NCBI GenBank assembly: GCA_015680685.1
Contig: MNCI01021541.1
Coordinates: forward strand, 26,464 to 90,463
From: Gnetum montanum
Taxonomy: Eukaryota > Streptophyta > Gnetopsida > Gnetales > Gnetaceae
Length of the DNA: 64,000 bases
Direction of reading: 5' to 3'
The notes beneath the pieces were generated by a model, which was given only the letters and a program-made list of their open reading frames with translations, made no database searches and was not told where the DNA came from. Made by a program: the position numbers and the translations under genes. This document shows, one piece after another, positions 23,281-33,562 of this stretch. Each line of letters begins with the position of its first letter. Position 1 is the stretch's first letter.

Positions 23281-23379
23281 CTGAAAAAATGTTTAAATCA
23301 TTGGTCTTAGGAAAATAATAAATGGTATAAAACATAAAACCAGCAAGTAATGAACATCCTAACAAATAGTGCACATCTT

Positions 23380-24560
23380 CATGTTTTACCTCACGCTAGG
23401 CATCCTTGGCAACTTACATAGGGAACTACCCTAGCATCCACTTACGCTAGGTGTCCCTAATAGCTTACACTGGGAACTGTCCTAGTGTCCCCTCATGATT
23501 GACGTCCTTGGAAACTTATGCTGGGAACTGCCCTAGCATCCACTTATGCTAGGGGTCCCTAGCAGCTTACGCTGGGAACTACCCTAGCGTCCACTCACAC
23601 TAGGCCTATCCTAGGCATTCACGTTGTAGCTTCTAGTAACTCACACTAGGCCTGTCCTAGGCACTCATGTAGTAGCATCCAGTAACTCATGTTGGGCTTG
23701 TCCTACATCCTAAATCACCCAAGGAACCTTCACTCAAGCTGCCCAAGAAGCCCTGGCACTCACGCTGAAAACTAACCCTGCAACGTTGCTCATGCTACTG
23801 AAAAAAAATAAGCCTCCCCCTACAATGAAACTCATGTTGGCCTTCATGGCCTACATTCATGCTGGTATTCACACTACCCTGGAAAGATCATGCTACAGCT
23901 TGCCCTAGGTATCCTGCTCATACCCTGCAACACATGCACTCCACTCATGTAGAGTTTGCTTCAACTCACACTAGGCACTCAGCTCACATCGCATTTGCCT
24001 CAATTCATGCTGAGAATTTCCCTAGCTTCAACACACACTCATGCCCTAACTCATGCTGAGCAAGCACTCATGCCCTAGCTCATGCTAGGCACTCAACTCA
24101 TCCTTCACTCACACTCACACCCTGGATTACTCACAATGATGCCCCAAAGAGAAGAACAAAAAAAACAGCAATTCATAAACCCAAGTATAAACCCTGATGC
24201 CCTAAAACACGGAGAGAAAACACAAAAATGCAATAGAAAAATCAAAATCATACCAAAAATGCATCAAAATATGGTAGTGTACATAAAATCTTGAACAGAA
24301 AAAGGAGGAGAAATGAACCTGTGTAGAGTTCCATCCCACGCTAGAATCCTGGCTTGCAGGAGATGTTGGAGTAGCTCTTCACTCTCCTCCATGAATGCTA
24401 GATTTTCTTGCCTCTTCCATTTGCATCAGCTTGCTTTCCCTTTACCCTTCATGGCTTCCCTATAACTCACACTGTAGTTCATGCTGATGCTCATGCTGCA
24501 CTCTCTAACTCACGCTGTAGCCCAAACTTCCAAGAACTCACGCTAGCAGAAATGATGCCC
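23380..24560 (+). repeat. CTCACGCTAGG-rich repeat tract upstream of the antisense gene
   Basis: Units like CTTACGCTAGGTGTCCC and GGGAACTACCCTAGC repeat at 23390-23710. They grade into looser CTCATGCTG/CTCACACTAGG words to 24560. The tract lies 5' of the first visible antisense exon, so it could be promoter or leader. It shares the CACGCT core with the Tat LTR and the leader minisatellite. Confidence 0.6.
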
Positions 24561-25060
24561 TTCTACCTCAAAACCCCCTTTTCTAACCCCTAATATTCAT
24601 TCTCAATTTAATTTAATTTATTTTCTCTTATTTTATTTTTTCTTTTTCTATTTAAATTCACCATGTTTAAATTTCTTTTGCATGTTATTATTTATGCCAT
24701 CTTTATTTTATGCTTTGCCTAGTATTCCTCATTATTCCAGCCTCTAGAGACGAGGCCAAAATACTAGAAATAAAAAAAAATTATAGGAAGGTTAAAATAA
24801 AAAAAAATATATGTATATACTAATATATTAAAGATACATAATGATGCACATAAAATCCATAAGACTTTAAAATCCTACATGATAAATTAACACAAATATT
24901 ATTGGCCCAGTATGGCCTAAAACTGCCATGACCACTGCTATGTCTCACAATTTTGCTAGTACATAAATTAATTACCTAATGCCCATTTATATTTAACAAC
25001 TCCTTACTCAAACACATGTCACTTACTTTGCTCCTAGTTTAAATTGGCAAGACAAAACAC
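24561..25060. other. AT-rich stretch with one array unit before RT
   Basis: 24600-24880 is AT-rich and has no gene. TATGGCCTAAAACTGCCATG at 24911 is a motif-array unit, so the host Tat element resumes here. CTCCTAGTTTAAATTGGCAAG just before the RT start may be another degenerate unit. Confidence 0.5.
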
Positions 25061-25062
25061 AT

Positions 25063-26170
25063 GGCTGCCAAGAATATCCTTTCAAAATTATCTCTCAGTG
25101 GACCACATGGGGAGGTAAAAAGAGTAATCAATCTAGAATCCTTGGATCTAGACTTGTCTAGTTATGCTAACCTAATAGCTTCCACTTAGGAAACATCAAA
25201 CTGGCCTAAAAATGTGACTAGGACTTTAGATATAGAAGACGATAATATCATTGAAGATCCTCTTGTTGAAGTCCCCATTACTACATTCAACAATGAAGCT
25301 AGAACATTCAAATTAAGTGCCCTACTAGACTCACAACTTGTCAGTGACATCACTCAAGTACTAAAAGATAATATAAAAACATTCACATGGTCATATACCG
25401 ATATGCTAGGATTAGACCCCTGAATCATCCAACACAACATCATTCTCGATGAAAAAATCAAACCGATGAGGCAAAAAGCATGAAAGGTTAGACCTGAAGT
25501 CGCATTAGCAGTCCATGCTGAAATCACAAAGCTCTACCAAGCTAGTTTCATCTAAGCCATTGACTATTTCGACTGGGTATCAAACATTGTTGTAGTCCCT
25601 AAGAAGAATGGTAGCATACGCATATGCATTGACTTCCATGATCTCAACACAGCCACTATAAAGGATGACTTCCCGTTGCCTAGCATTGATCAACTTATTG
25701 ACACGACTACTGATCATGTGCTATTATCCTTTATAGATGGATTTTCAGGATACAACCAAATAAGAATCAACCCAGAACATCAACTTAGAACAACCTTTAT
25801 GATACTTTGGGGCACATTTTGCTATACGATGATGCCATTTGGCCTTAAAAATGTAGGTGCTACATATCAACGAGGAATGACATATATATTTAGTGATTAC
25901 TTGCTCAATTTGCTCAATGATTACGTTGACGACATCACGGTTAAATCTAAAACAACCAAAGAACATGCAAAAGATCTAGACCTAGTGCATAAACGTTGTC
26001 TCAAATATGAACTTAGGCTCAACCCAAAGAAGTGTGTCTTTAGTGTTAAAATGGGAAAAACTATTGGCTTTGTAGTCTCTAACACAGGGATACGGGTAGA
26101 CCCTGATAAGATTAAGGCAATAACTAATATGCAACCACCAGGAAACCTTACCAAACTATGTGGTCTCCAA
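25063..26170 (+). pseudogene. Tat/Ogre reverse transcriptase of C1 (degenerate)
   Basis: The reading starts near ATG 25063 (MAAKNILSKLSLSGPHG), a start shared with 62695 in the second copy (LSLVGPHGKLA). Core blocks are ICIDFHDLN, DDFPLPSIDQLID, SFIDGFSGYNQIRI, MMPFGLKNVGATYQ and NDYVDDITVKSK, with the Y-V-D-D catalytic box intact; LNPKKCVF follows. A handful of stops (for example after MLGLDP and in the thumb) and a frameshift near 26165 inactivate it. Confidence 0.85.
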
Positions 26171-26189
26171 GTAGACTAAAATTCATAAG

Positions 26190-26705
26190 ATGCTTTATCA
26201 AAATGCTGACAGATAAGTTGAGACCCATTCAACACCTATTATGAAAGAATGTGCATTTCCAATGGACTTAACAATGCCAGAAAGCATTCGAGAACATAAA
26301 ACAAAAGCTGGCTCAATTACTGACATTTTATCCACCACAAAGCGATAAATTTTTCTACATCTACTTTACAACTTCTAACTCTTCCATTGCATTGATGCTT
26401 TGTCAAAAATGTAAAGATGGAGTCGAGATCCTTGTATATTATCTAAGCCATGCTTTGATTACCTATGAACAACAATACAATGATGTAGAGAATTCATGCC
26501 TTGCCCTCATCTTCTCCTTGAAGAAGTGGCAACATTATCTCTTCTATAATCAAGTCTACATCATTTGCAAAGATAATGTACTCCATGCCATCACTAACAA
26601 CATCTACGAGTTGAGTAGGATAGCTAGGTGGAAAGTAATGATCACCAAGTTTGACTTACACTATGTTGCTCAATCCTCCACAAAAGGCCAAAAAATAGTC
26701 ACATA
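26190..26705 (+). pseudogene. Tat RNase H (gypsy type, degenerate)
   Basis: After the RT thumb the frame reads FENIKQKLAQLLTFYPP (about 26290), LVYYLSHALITYEQQY, NSCLALIFSLKKWQHYL and CKDNVLHAITN, ending near 26700 with SSTKGQKIV. These blocks follow the order of the ordinary gypsy RNase H / connection region (SRxL...YxxxEKxxLAL...). It is broken by stops and by a frame change at about 26170. Confidence 0.7.
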
Positions 26706-26779
26706 ACTAACCATCTCACTGATGCACGATCAAGTAATGATTAACCCTGAATTCCCCGATGAGAATGTTAATAGTATAG

Positions 26780-27200
26780 ACACCATGCCTGATAACTATG
26801 AGGCAATCCTTTATTTTGACGGAGCTTCAACTTCCTAAGGAGGAAGTGTTGAAGCCATTTTAACATATCCCTCCAGAGAAATCCAACCGTTCACCTACTG
26901 ATTAACCTTTCCATGTACCAATAACATGGCAAAATATACAAAGGTCTTCTTAGAGGTCTTCAAGCAACATTGACTTTGGGAATCACATGTCTTGTAGTTT
27001 GAGGCGATTCATAGTTAGTCATTAATCAAGTCAAAGAAATTTACACATGCAAAGCTCTCCATTTGCAACCATATTGTGATTTGACCAAACATCTGCTGAG
27101 GCAATTAGTAGAAGTGGATATACAACATGTCACCAAAAGAGAAAACACCATTACTGATGCACTTGCTACACTAGCCCTAAACATGACACCCAAAATGTTT
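26780..27200 (+). pseudogene. Second (archaeal-type) RNase H of the Tat lineage
   Basis: Directly after the first RNase H the sequence reads EAILYFDGASTS (about 26800), EAILTYPSREIQPFTY and CTNNMAKYTKVFLE. After frame changes it continues VEVDIQHVTKRENTITDALATLA (27110-27180). The DGAS start and the N-x-x-x-D-A-L-A-T-L-A end are the marks of the additional RNase H acquired by plant Tat elements. It places C1 in the Tat group independently of RT. Confidence 0.75.
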
Positions 27201-27299
27201 CATGCATTGCCCAGCTCCATAACAAATTGTTTTGAACCTATAACGGATGCTCTTGATGAAATGCCTATAACATCTGTTAGCACAACACACACAATAGAA

Positions 27300-28530
27300 T
27301 GGTATGATGACATAAAAAAGTACCTTCTACGAGATGAACTTCCATAGCATTTGACAGATGCTCAAAAGGATGCTGTGCAAAAACACTCTTGGCAATATGT
27401 GTTAATAGGAGACATCTTGTGTCATAAATCCTATGAAGGCATCCTGTTGATGTGTGTTAGTAGCATCAATGGTCAAACAATTGTAGAAAAAGTTCATGAA
27501 GGGCTTTGTGAAGGGCACATAGCACCCAAAGCAATGGCAACGAATATTAGGCGATTGGGCTACTACTGGTCACACATGGAGTACGATTGCTTCTCAAAGG
27601 TTAGGACATGTGACACTTGCCAAAGGCATGGTAACCTAATACATGTGTCACCTAATCAATTGCACACAACAAAAATCACATGGCCATTCCAAAGATGGGG
27701 ATTAGACTTAATTGGACCAATAACACCATCATCCTTAGCAAGGCATAGCTTCATTATCACTACAACTGAATACTTCACAAAATGGGTAGAAGCTATTCCC
27801 CTTAAAAAGACCACTTCTAAATACATTTTCACTTTCATAATAGAAAACATCATGATCCATTTTGGTATTCCAATGATCATCGTTACTGATAATGGGTAGC
27901 AATTTAGTAGTGCTGATACTAAAAGTTTTTGTGAAAGCCTAGGTATTAAACATGCATTCTCATCACCTTACTACCCACAAAGCAATGGTTAAGTAGCAGC
28001 TACAAAAAAAATTGTCATCATGGTGCTCAAGAAGATGTTAAATCAAAGTAAGAGATGATGGCATGAATAACTAGTCTACGCATTATGGGCATACAAAACA
28101 ACACATTGAACATCTACAAGTAAAACTCCATATAGTCTTGTATACGGATCTAAAATTGTTTTACCTTTGGAGTTACAAGTCCCCTCGTTGTGGATAGCTC
28201 TCTCAGGCCTCCTTGATGAAAGCCAAAGCAATGAGATGTGCATTGCTAACCTTGACTCAATGGAGGAGGAACATGTGTGAATTCTTGATCAAATCAAGTG
28301 GTACTAGAAACAACAATGGCAACAACACAAACACGATCTACATAACTGCCCGATTAAAGAAGGAGACTTAGTCCTTAAGGCCATCCGTGAACATCTAAAT
28401 AAATTCTCAGCTAACTGGGACAGGCCTTACTTAGTCACCAAGGCATACAATAATGGAGCATTCAAACTTTCTAACATGGATGGAAATGAATTCGCTAATC
28501 CTACAAATCATTTGTACCTGAAATAATACT
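27300..28530 (+). pseudogene. Tat/Ogre integrase of C1 (degenerate)
   Basis: The zinc domain reads VHEGLCEGHIAPKAMA and CDTCQRHGN with intact C-x-x-C. The core reads WGLDLIGPITPS (first Asp), IVTDNG (second Asp intact, followed by a stop at 27897) and SPYYPQSNG, stop, VAATKK, in which the catalytic Glu position is Ala. The C-terminal part has TPYSLVYGSKIVLPLE and WDRPYLVTKAYNNGAFKL. The first 182 codons are open; later stops and the lost Glu inactivate it. Confidence 0.83.
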
Positions 28531-28830
28531 ATTGTCATGACCTAAAACTGATACCATAGAATGGTCCTAGGGCTATGACTTAAAACTAGAACCACAAAGT
28601 GTCATAGAGTCATGACAATAAACCAACACCACAGAGCTCCATCTGGTATAACACTAAACTACAACATCTGTCCGCTAAGACTATAAACTAGTTTGCCTCT
28701 TCACAATCCACTACAACTTTAAACTAGCAATGCACCATCTACTACGACACTAAACTGGCATCATCCAAAGGGTTATGACATGAAACTAACTCGCAATAGT
28801 CTGCTAAGACTATAAACTGGAAACATCATC
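28530..28830 (+). repeat. CTAAAACTAG-type motif array after INT (C1)
   Basis: Units such as CATGACCTAAAACTGA, TATGACTTAAAACTAG, TACAACTTTAAACTAG, TACGACACTAAACTGG and TATGACATGAAACTAA occur every ~30-45 bp, beginning almost at the INT stop. It is the same word as in the PR-RT array. Confidence 0.7.
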
Positions 28831-29980
28831 AACAACTAGGCAATACTTGAAAAGATCTTTTGTTGAGATTGGCTGTATCTATTGCACAAAAACTTGCTGC
28901 ATAATTTGTCTCATAGATCCAGATAAAGCTGATGTTGTTCTATCTGCTTTGAAATCTCACATGGTGGCTTCATCTTGTCGATTGTTTTCAAGTTCAAAGT
29001 ACTTATTTAACCAATTCATTTTTGTGGTTTTCCTATCTTGTTGGAGTTGTGTTTGCAGGATGACATGCCCGAGGCATTCACACACAGATGCACTTCATCA
29101 TGATGACAAGGTATCACATTCTTCCTAATGCCCGCAACTTGGTTAATCAATCCATTCATAAGTACATTCCCTATTCCCTGTCATGTTTCCCTTATCCTAT
29201 TCAATGACACCCCCTTGATACATTCTACTCATCCCAAAACTCCTAATACACTATTGCACACTGTGATTCTCTCTAACAGTTGCAACGCAAAACACAATGC
29301 ACAATACATGATACAAATGTAAATGCATGAGCACGAGTATAGCACTGAAAGCAAGATCTTCCAAAAAGAACAAAACAAAAAAACAAAAAAGAAAAGGAAA
29401 ACAAACAAAAAAGAAAAAAAATAAAAATATCAAAGAGAAAATTTCACAGAAAAAGTCTTCATGACCCCGTTGACATCATAGACCATAGACTATTGGCTAT
29501 TCTCATACAAGCCCCAGGTGAGAAGGACATTTTCTTGAAAAAAATAGTTACCCTCGTGTCTCAAACAATCATGTTGCACATCATTGTGTGGCTTTGGCTA
29601 TTTACAATGGGCTCCTATAACACTCTACAAGAGTCCCATTTCTCCAAAGAATGCACTTCCTATGTCTTGGTTCCAAGTCTGCTAAAAACCAACTACTGAC
29701 ATGAACTAAAGATATGGCCTGTTCATGTGAGAGCATTTCTCTCATACAATTCCAAAAATAATTATAACCCATGATTAACTCTTGATTCCATGGTTACAAC
29801 CAACCCCCCTGCATCTTGAACTACATTTTCCCAATCCCATGTATTTTTGAAATATGATGCGATGACGTCTAGCCAAGGGCTGACAGATAATGCTTGGTAC
29901 TTGGTTGGTCACGGTGTTTTGTACTTCTTTGTTGATGCCTCTCGGGTGGATTCATCTAGAAGTAAACAAAGAGAGGCCAA
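28831..29980 (+). other. Spacer between the array and the 3' LTR of C1
   Basis: There is no supported gene. The 93-codon ORF at 28847 has no recognisable domain. 29355-29440 is an A-rich tract. AACAAAGAGAGGCCAA immediately before the 3' LTR could be a degenerate polypurine tract. Confidence 0.5.
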
Positions 29981-31711
29981 TGAAACACAACTAATTTTAG
30001 CCTAACACTTTGAAACAAGAACTCAGGCCCCCTTTGAGCTTTCAAGAGGTAAAAATTTGACCAAGGCATGTAACTCATGCTAGACTTGTCAAACTAGCTT
30101 GCCCTTAGCATGAGCACTTCCAGTAGCTTCAAAATCTAGTTAAAATGGTCCAAATCTAAGTGTGAAAGCCATCCTCAAGGGTCACTGATGTCCAATCCAA
30201 TTTTTAGCGTTCGAGAATTCAAATTTTAGGGCAAATTATACACATTTTCTCACTCACACTGATGGTCACACCGAGGTCACGCTAGTAGCGTGAGTCCAAT
30301 GTAAGTAACTATGAGAGCCTCAAAACTAATCCAAAATGACTTTATTTCAAAGGTGTAAGACATATTTAGGGTTCATTATTGACAACTTTGATTCCCAGCC
30401 TCCAAAATTCCAGATTTTAGGTCCAAAATTACAAGCTTTTGTAGCTCACGTTATGGTCACGTTGTACTCACGTTGGCAATGTGAGTCTAGTATGAGCTAC
30501 CAAAAGTGGCTCAAAACAAGTCACTCTCAAGCTTAGTTTTTGACTTGCAAACCACTCTTAGGGTTAGACATAGTTAGGCAATCATTGCACTTAAAGAATA
30601 GGCTTCAAAAATCAAAATTTGATGTGAAATATGTCATTTTTAGCTCACTCACACTAAGGTCACACTAAGGTCACGCTGACAGCATGAGGGCAATGTCAGT
30701 ACTAGTCACGCTTGGTCAAAAGCATGCCAAACACACGCTAAGGACATGCCAGGACAAAATCAACTCATGCTAGAAGCTTTGATGTAAGAGAGATGCCTCA
30801 AACAACTACAAAACCATTCAAATCAACATCTTGTAGTAGTCAATTCAGAGATTGAGAATTTTCAAGCAAGCTAGAGTCAATTTCTCTTATTGTACATTAT
30901 CATTTTCATTGTAAATTTTCATCATTTGTGACCTTGCCAAGCTCTTATGCTCAAAATTGTATGTGCTTCCATCAGCATAAGCTAGCTTGACTAAGCTAAC
31001 ACACGCTCCAATATACAGTGCATCTGGTCAAGAACGTAGCCTGCCCACGTGCATCCAACTCACACACAGTTGTCCATCAGACACGTGTCACATGATCCAT
31101 TTTCCTCTCATCTCTCATCCATTGATTCCATCTATGAATTCTGCACCCGTGCCTAGCCAAACCTTATAAATACCCTATTAATTCACATAAATAGGGTTGG
31201 CAATTTTTAGGGTTGACAGCATAGAAAACATAGACCAGCATTCCTTGGAGGCTCGAGAGCACTTGACTCCTAGCATCCAAGCACTTCTGAAATACATCAC
31301 CTTGGGCTTGGCACTTGACTTGCCATCCACATGTGCAGCTACGCTTTGACTGGTGCACATTCATTCTAAGCAATATAATACAGTTCATTTTTTTCTTCCA
31401 CTATATTTTTTACATTGTTTTAAATTTAGTTTATGCTTCATTTATAATACCAGTTCTGTATATGCTATGTTTGCATTTTACGTGTCACTGTTTACATTTT
31501 GTGCATCAGTTATGATAACCTTAGCGCAAGCCATAGCTTACGTTCGGGGAAGTCCTTGGTTGATTTTTGTGCAGACCATCCAAGGCACTCTGCCTTAATT
31601 TTCTTTTCTAACTTACCCTCATGAGAAGGCAGGGTCATCTATGCCCGTTCAATGATCTTTCGGTGTTTTTTTTTCCCTTTCAACCTTACACCAATGATTT
31701 TGGTTAGTACA
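29981..31711 (+). repeat. Tat/Ogre 3' LTR of C1
   Basis: It starts TGAAACACA and ends GGTTAGTACA. It aligns end to end with 12685-14400. Palindromic TCACGCT/AGCGTGA arms occur at about 30277-30293. The outer/inner palindrome equivalent to 13146-13190 is at 30438-30496 but diverged. The TATA box TTATAAATACCC is near 31164. Confidence 0.85.
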
Positions 31712-31712
31712 A

Positions 31713-32239
31713 TGTTGTTGCATAACAAATAGGATGCCTATTCATAATAAGTATTATCGTTATTGTAACAAGACCCAAAATGATAGTTGTAATTGAGACC
31801 CAAAAGTGTGTATTATAATAATGAACATGTCTCCTAAGGTAGCCTTTGGAAATTTGAACTAAGGAATTTATACCTAGGCTTAGAGATCATGCCAAGAATG
31901 GAGTGGAAAAGCCAATATAGGCAAGTCATAGGAGCCAAGTGAAGTAGGATAAGTGGACTAGCCATCTCTTTTGGTTGGTAATAGGCCTAATCATGCTGGC
32001 AATGCTGGATTACCTCTAAGGGATAGATGTTGAAGGAAGAAAATCCTAAGAAACACTTTGAGAGCATGATCTGAAGACACTATTCCATATCAATAAACCA
32101 TTCTTTTCTCTCTTTCTACATTTTTCCTATTATTTTCTTTATGCATAGTATCAACTGTTACATATATTTGACGTTTGGTATATTATTTTCATACACATAA
32201 TGTCTAATATAATGTATATTTGATGTTTGCCATAACATT
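31713..32239 (+). repeat. Possible copia solo LTR
   Basis: It is bounded by TGTTGCATAAC and GCCATAACA (inverted TGTT/AACA ends), about 530 bp, with CAATAAACCATTCTTTTC near the right end as in copia LTRs. No target duplication or primer site is seen, so this is only a suggestion. Confidence 0.3.
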
Positions 32240-32939
32240 CGGGGATGGGATGCCATAACCATTCATCCCACAGTTTCCATAAATCCTATTAGTAAACAAA
32301 TATCATTGCAATCAAGAGGAGAGGCCCAATGATGATAGCAAATTTAACCATTAATAACACACAAGGATTCATTATGGCTTTGGTAAAACACCTCATGTTC
32401 CAATTTCTACAATCCTTCCTACAATCCATCTCACCTTACTGTCCATGTGATCCTAGCTTATGGTTTTGTGTAACATAGAGTTGTTATCTCAAATTGGTGG
32501 TTTCAACATACGTGTTTTGTTTTCACCAATATAAGTTGCATTCAACCCCTTTAGTACCTATAGACATTTTTAGTTGTGGTTACACAAGGGTATCATAGGC
32601 TAGAGTCTACTTTGAGGAGGATCCACTTGTGTAACTTTTATGACTTATACTTGTGTGCACAACCACATCATTCTTCATCTTCCAATCACTTCATTGTTAA
32701 ATTTCTTGTTTTCCCTTATCATGTAACTTGATTTGTTCCACAACATCAATTTAACGTCCTTTTTCTTGCATCTTCCATAGTTTTTAGCATCGACAACTCC
32801 ACCTTCTAATGCTTATAGTGCCTAAAACTAATTTTCTACTTACCCTATACCTATGGACCTAACCTCAACCCTTCCACACAATCATAGAGCTTAATTTCTT
32901 ATGCTTAGTACCCTCATTAGATGCACATCCATGGACCTT

Positions 32940-33015
32940 GATATTAAGTACCAAATATTGCATGGGATGCGACATCAAACGCCTGATATTGGGTTGCACA
33001 AAACCTATATATATG
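32940..33015 (+). promoter_or_regulatory. Internal LTR-like promoter (A4 copy)
   Basis: GATATTAAGTACCAAATATTG is followed by CCTGATATTGGG and a CTATATATATGATCCC box at 33005. The same arrangement is at 40755-40830. Confidence 0.45.
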
Positions 33016-33562
33016 ATCCCCGTGGTAACCAAACTTCATTCACATCATTTATAGCTAGGGAATTTTTTCAAATTTTCTTTTGTGACTCTAAGTTGTGTGC
33101 AACCAACTACAACTTGTGATATTTGGCTCTCTACTACTCGAATTTCCATACCATTTCAACTTGTTTGAACTCAAAGTATCCAAGTTAGTCGTGGGGGGAT
33201 GTTTACATAAGAAACTTGTGTTAATTTTTTGAAATTTGCTATCACCTAGAGGATATTATAAGGGTAAGAATGTTAAAATCCTTCAATGTTATAATAAAAA
33301 ATCAATTGCATTAACACCAAAAACCTTAATTTTTCCATCCAAGGGACCATAACCATCATAACAAGCCATACATAAGGAAAAAGGAACCAACTATGTAAGG
33401 TCATACAAGAAGATAGACACTTTTTGGGCATTTTTCTAAACATTTTTCTAACTTTGCAATCATACGAACTAAAGAACCTAAGGAAACTAAGGTAATGAGT
33501 AAGGTATAAAGCTGTTGATGATAAAGAACACAACTTTAGTAACACCTAATCTCTACTTGATT

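Larger units (their letters stand above)
12685..31711 (+). mobile_element. Tat/Ogre-like Ty3/gypsy element C1, both LTRs present, degenerate
   Basis: The 5' LTR (12685-14400) and 3' LTR (29981-31711) are clearly alignable over their length. Between them lie a primer site (14407), an 18-bp minisatellite leader, gag, PR, a motif array interrupted by an antisense gene block (18960-24900), RT, RNase H, a second (archaeal-type) RNase H, INT and a second motif array. Dual RNase H is a known mark of the Tat lineage, and lengths near 20 kb are known for Ogre. Flanks ACATT (12680-12684) and ATGTT (31712-31716) agree at three of five bases, possibly a decayed target duplication. Coding parts all carry stops. 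Confidence 0.82.

Noticed and set aside
23390-23710. Regular repeats resembling a CRISPR array
   Set aside because: Repeats are imperfect, without unique equal-length spacers, and the context is a plant retroelement.
28847-29128. 93-codon ORF with many Cys between INT and 3' LTR of C1
   Set aside because: No domain, no counterpart visible in C2, and surrounded by noncoding spacer.
29251-29433. Phe-rich minus ORF (possible membrane peptide)
   Set aside because: It is only the reverse reading of an A-rich tract.
32240-33240. Treating the TATA-bearing block upstream of ORF2 as a separate LTR family
   Set aside because: No primer site follows, no TG..CA ends are defined, and the block lies inside family A copies at a fixed place; called an internal promoter-like region instead.
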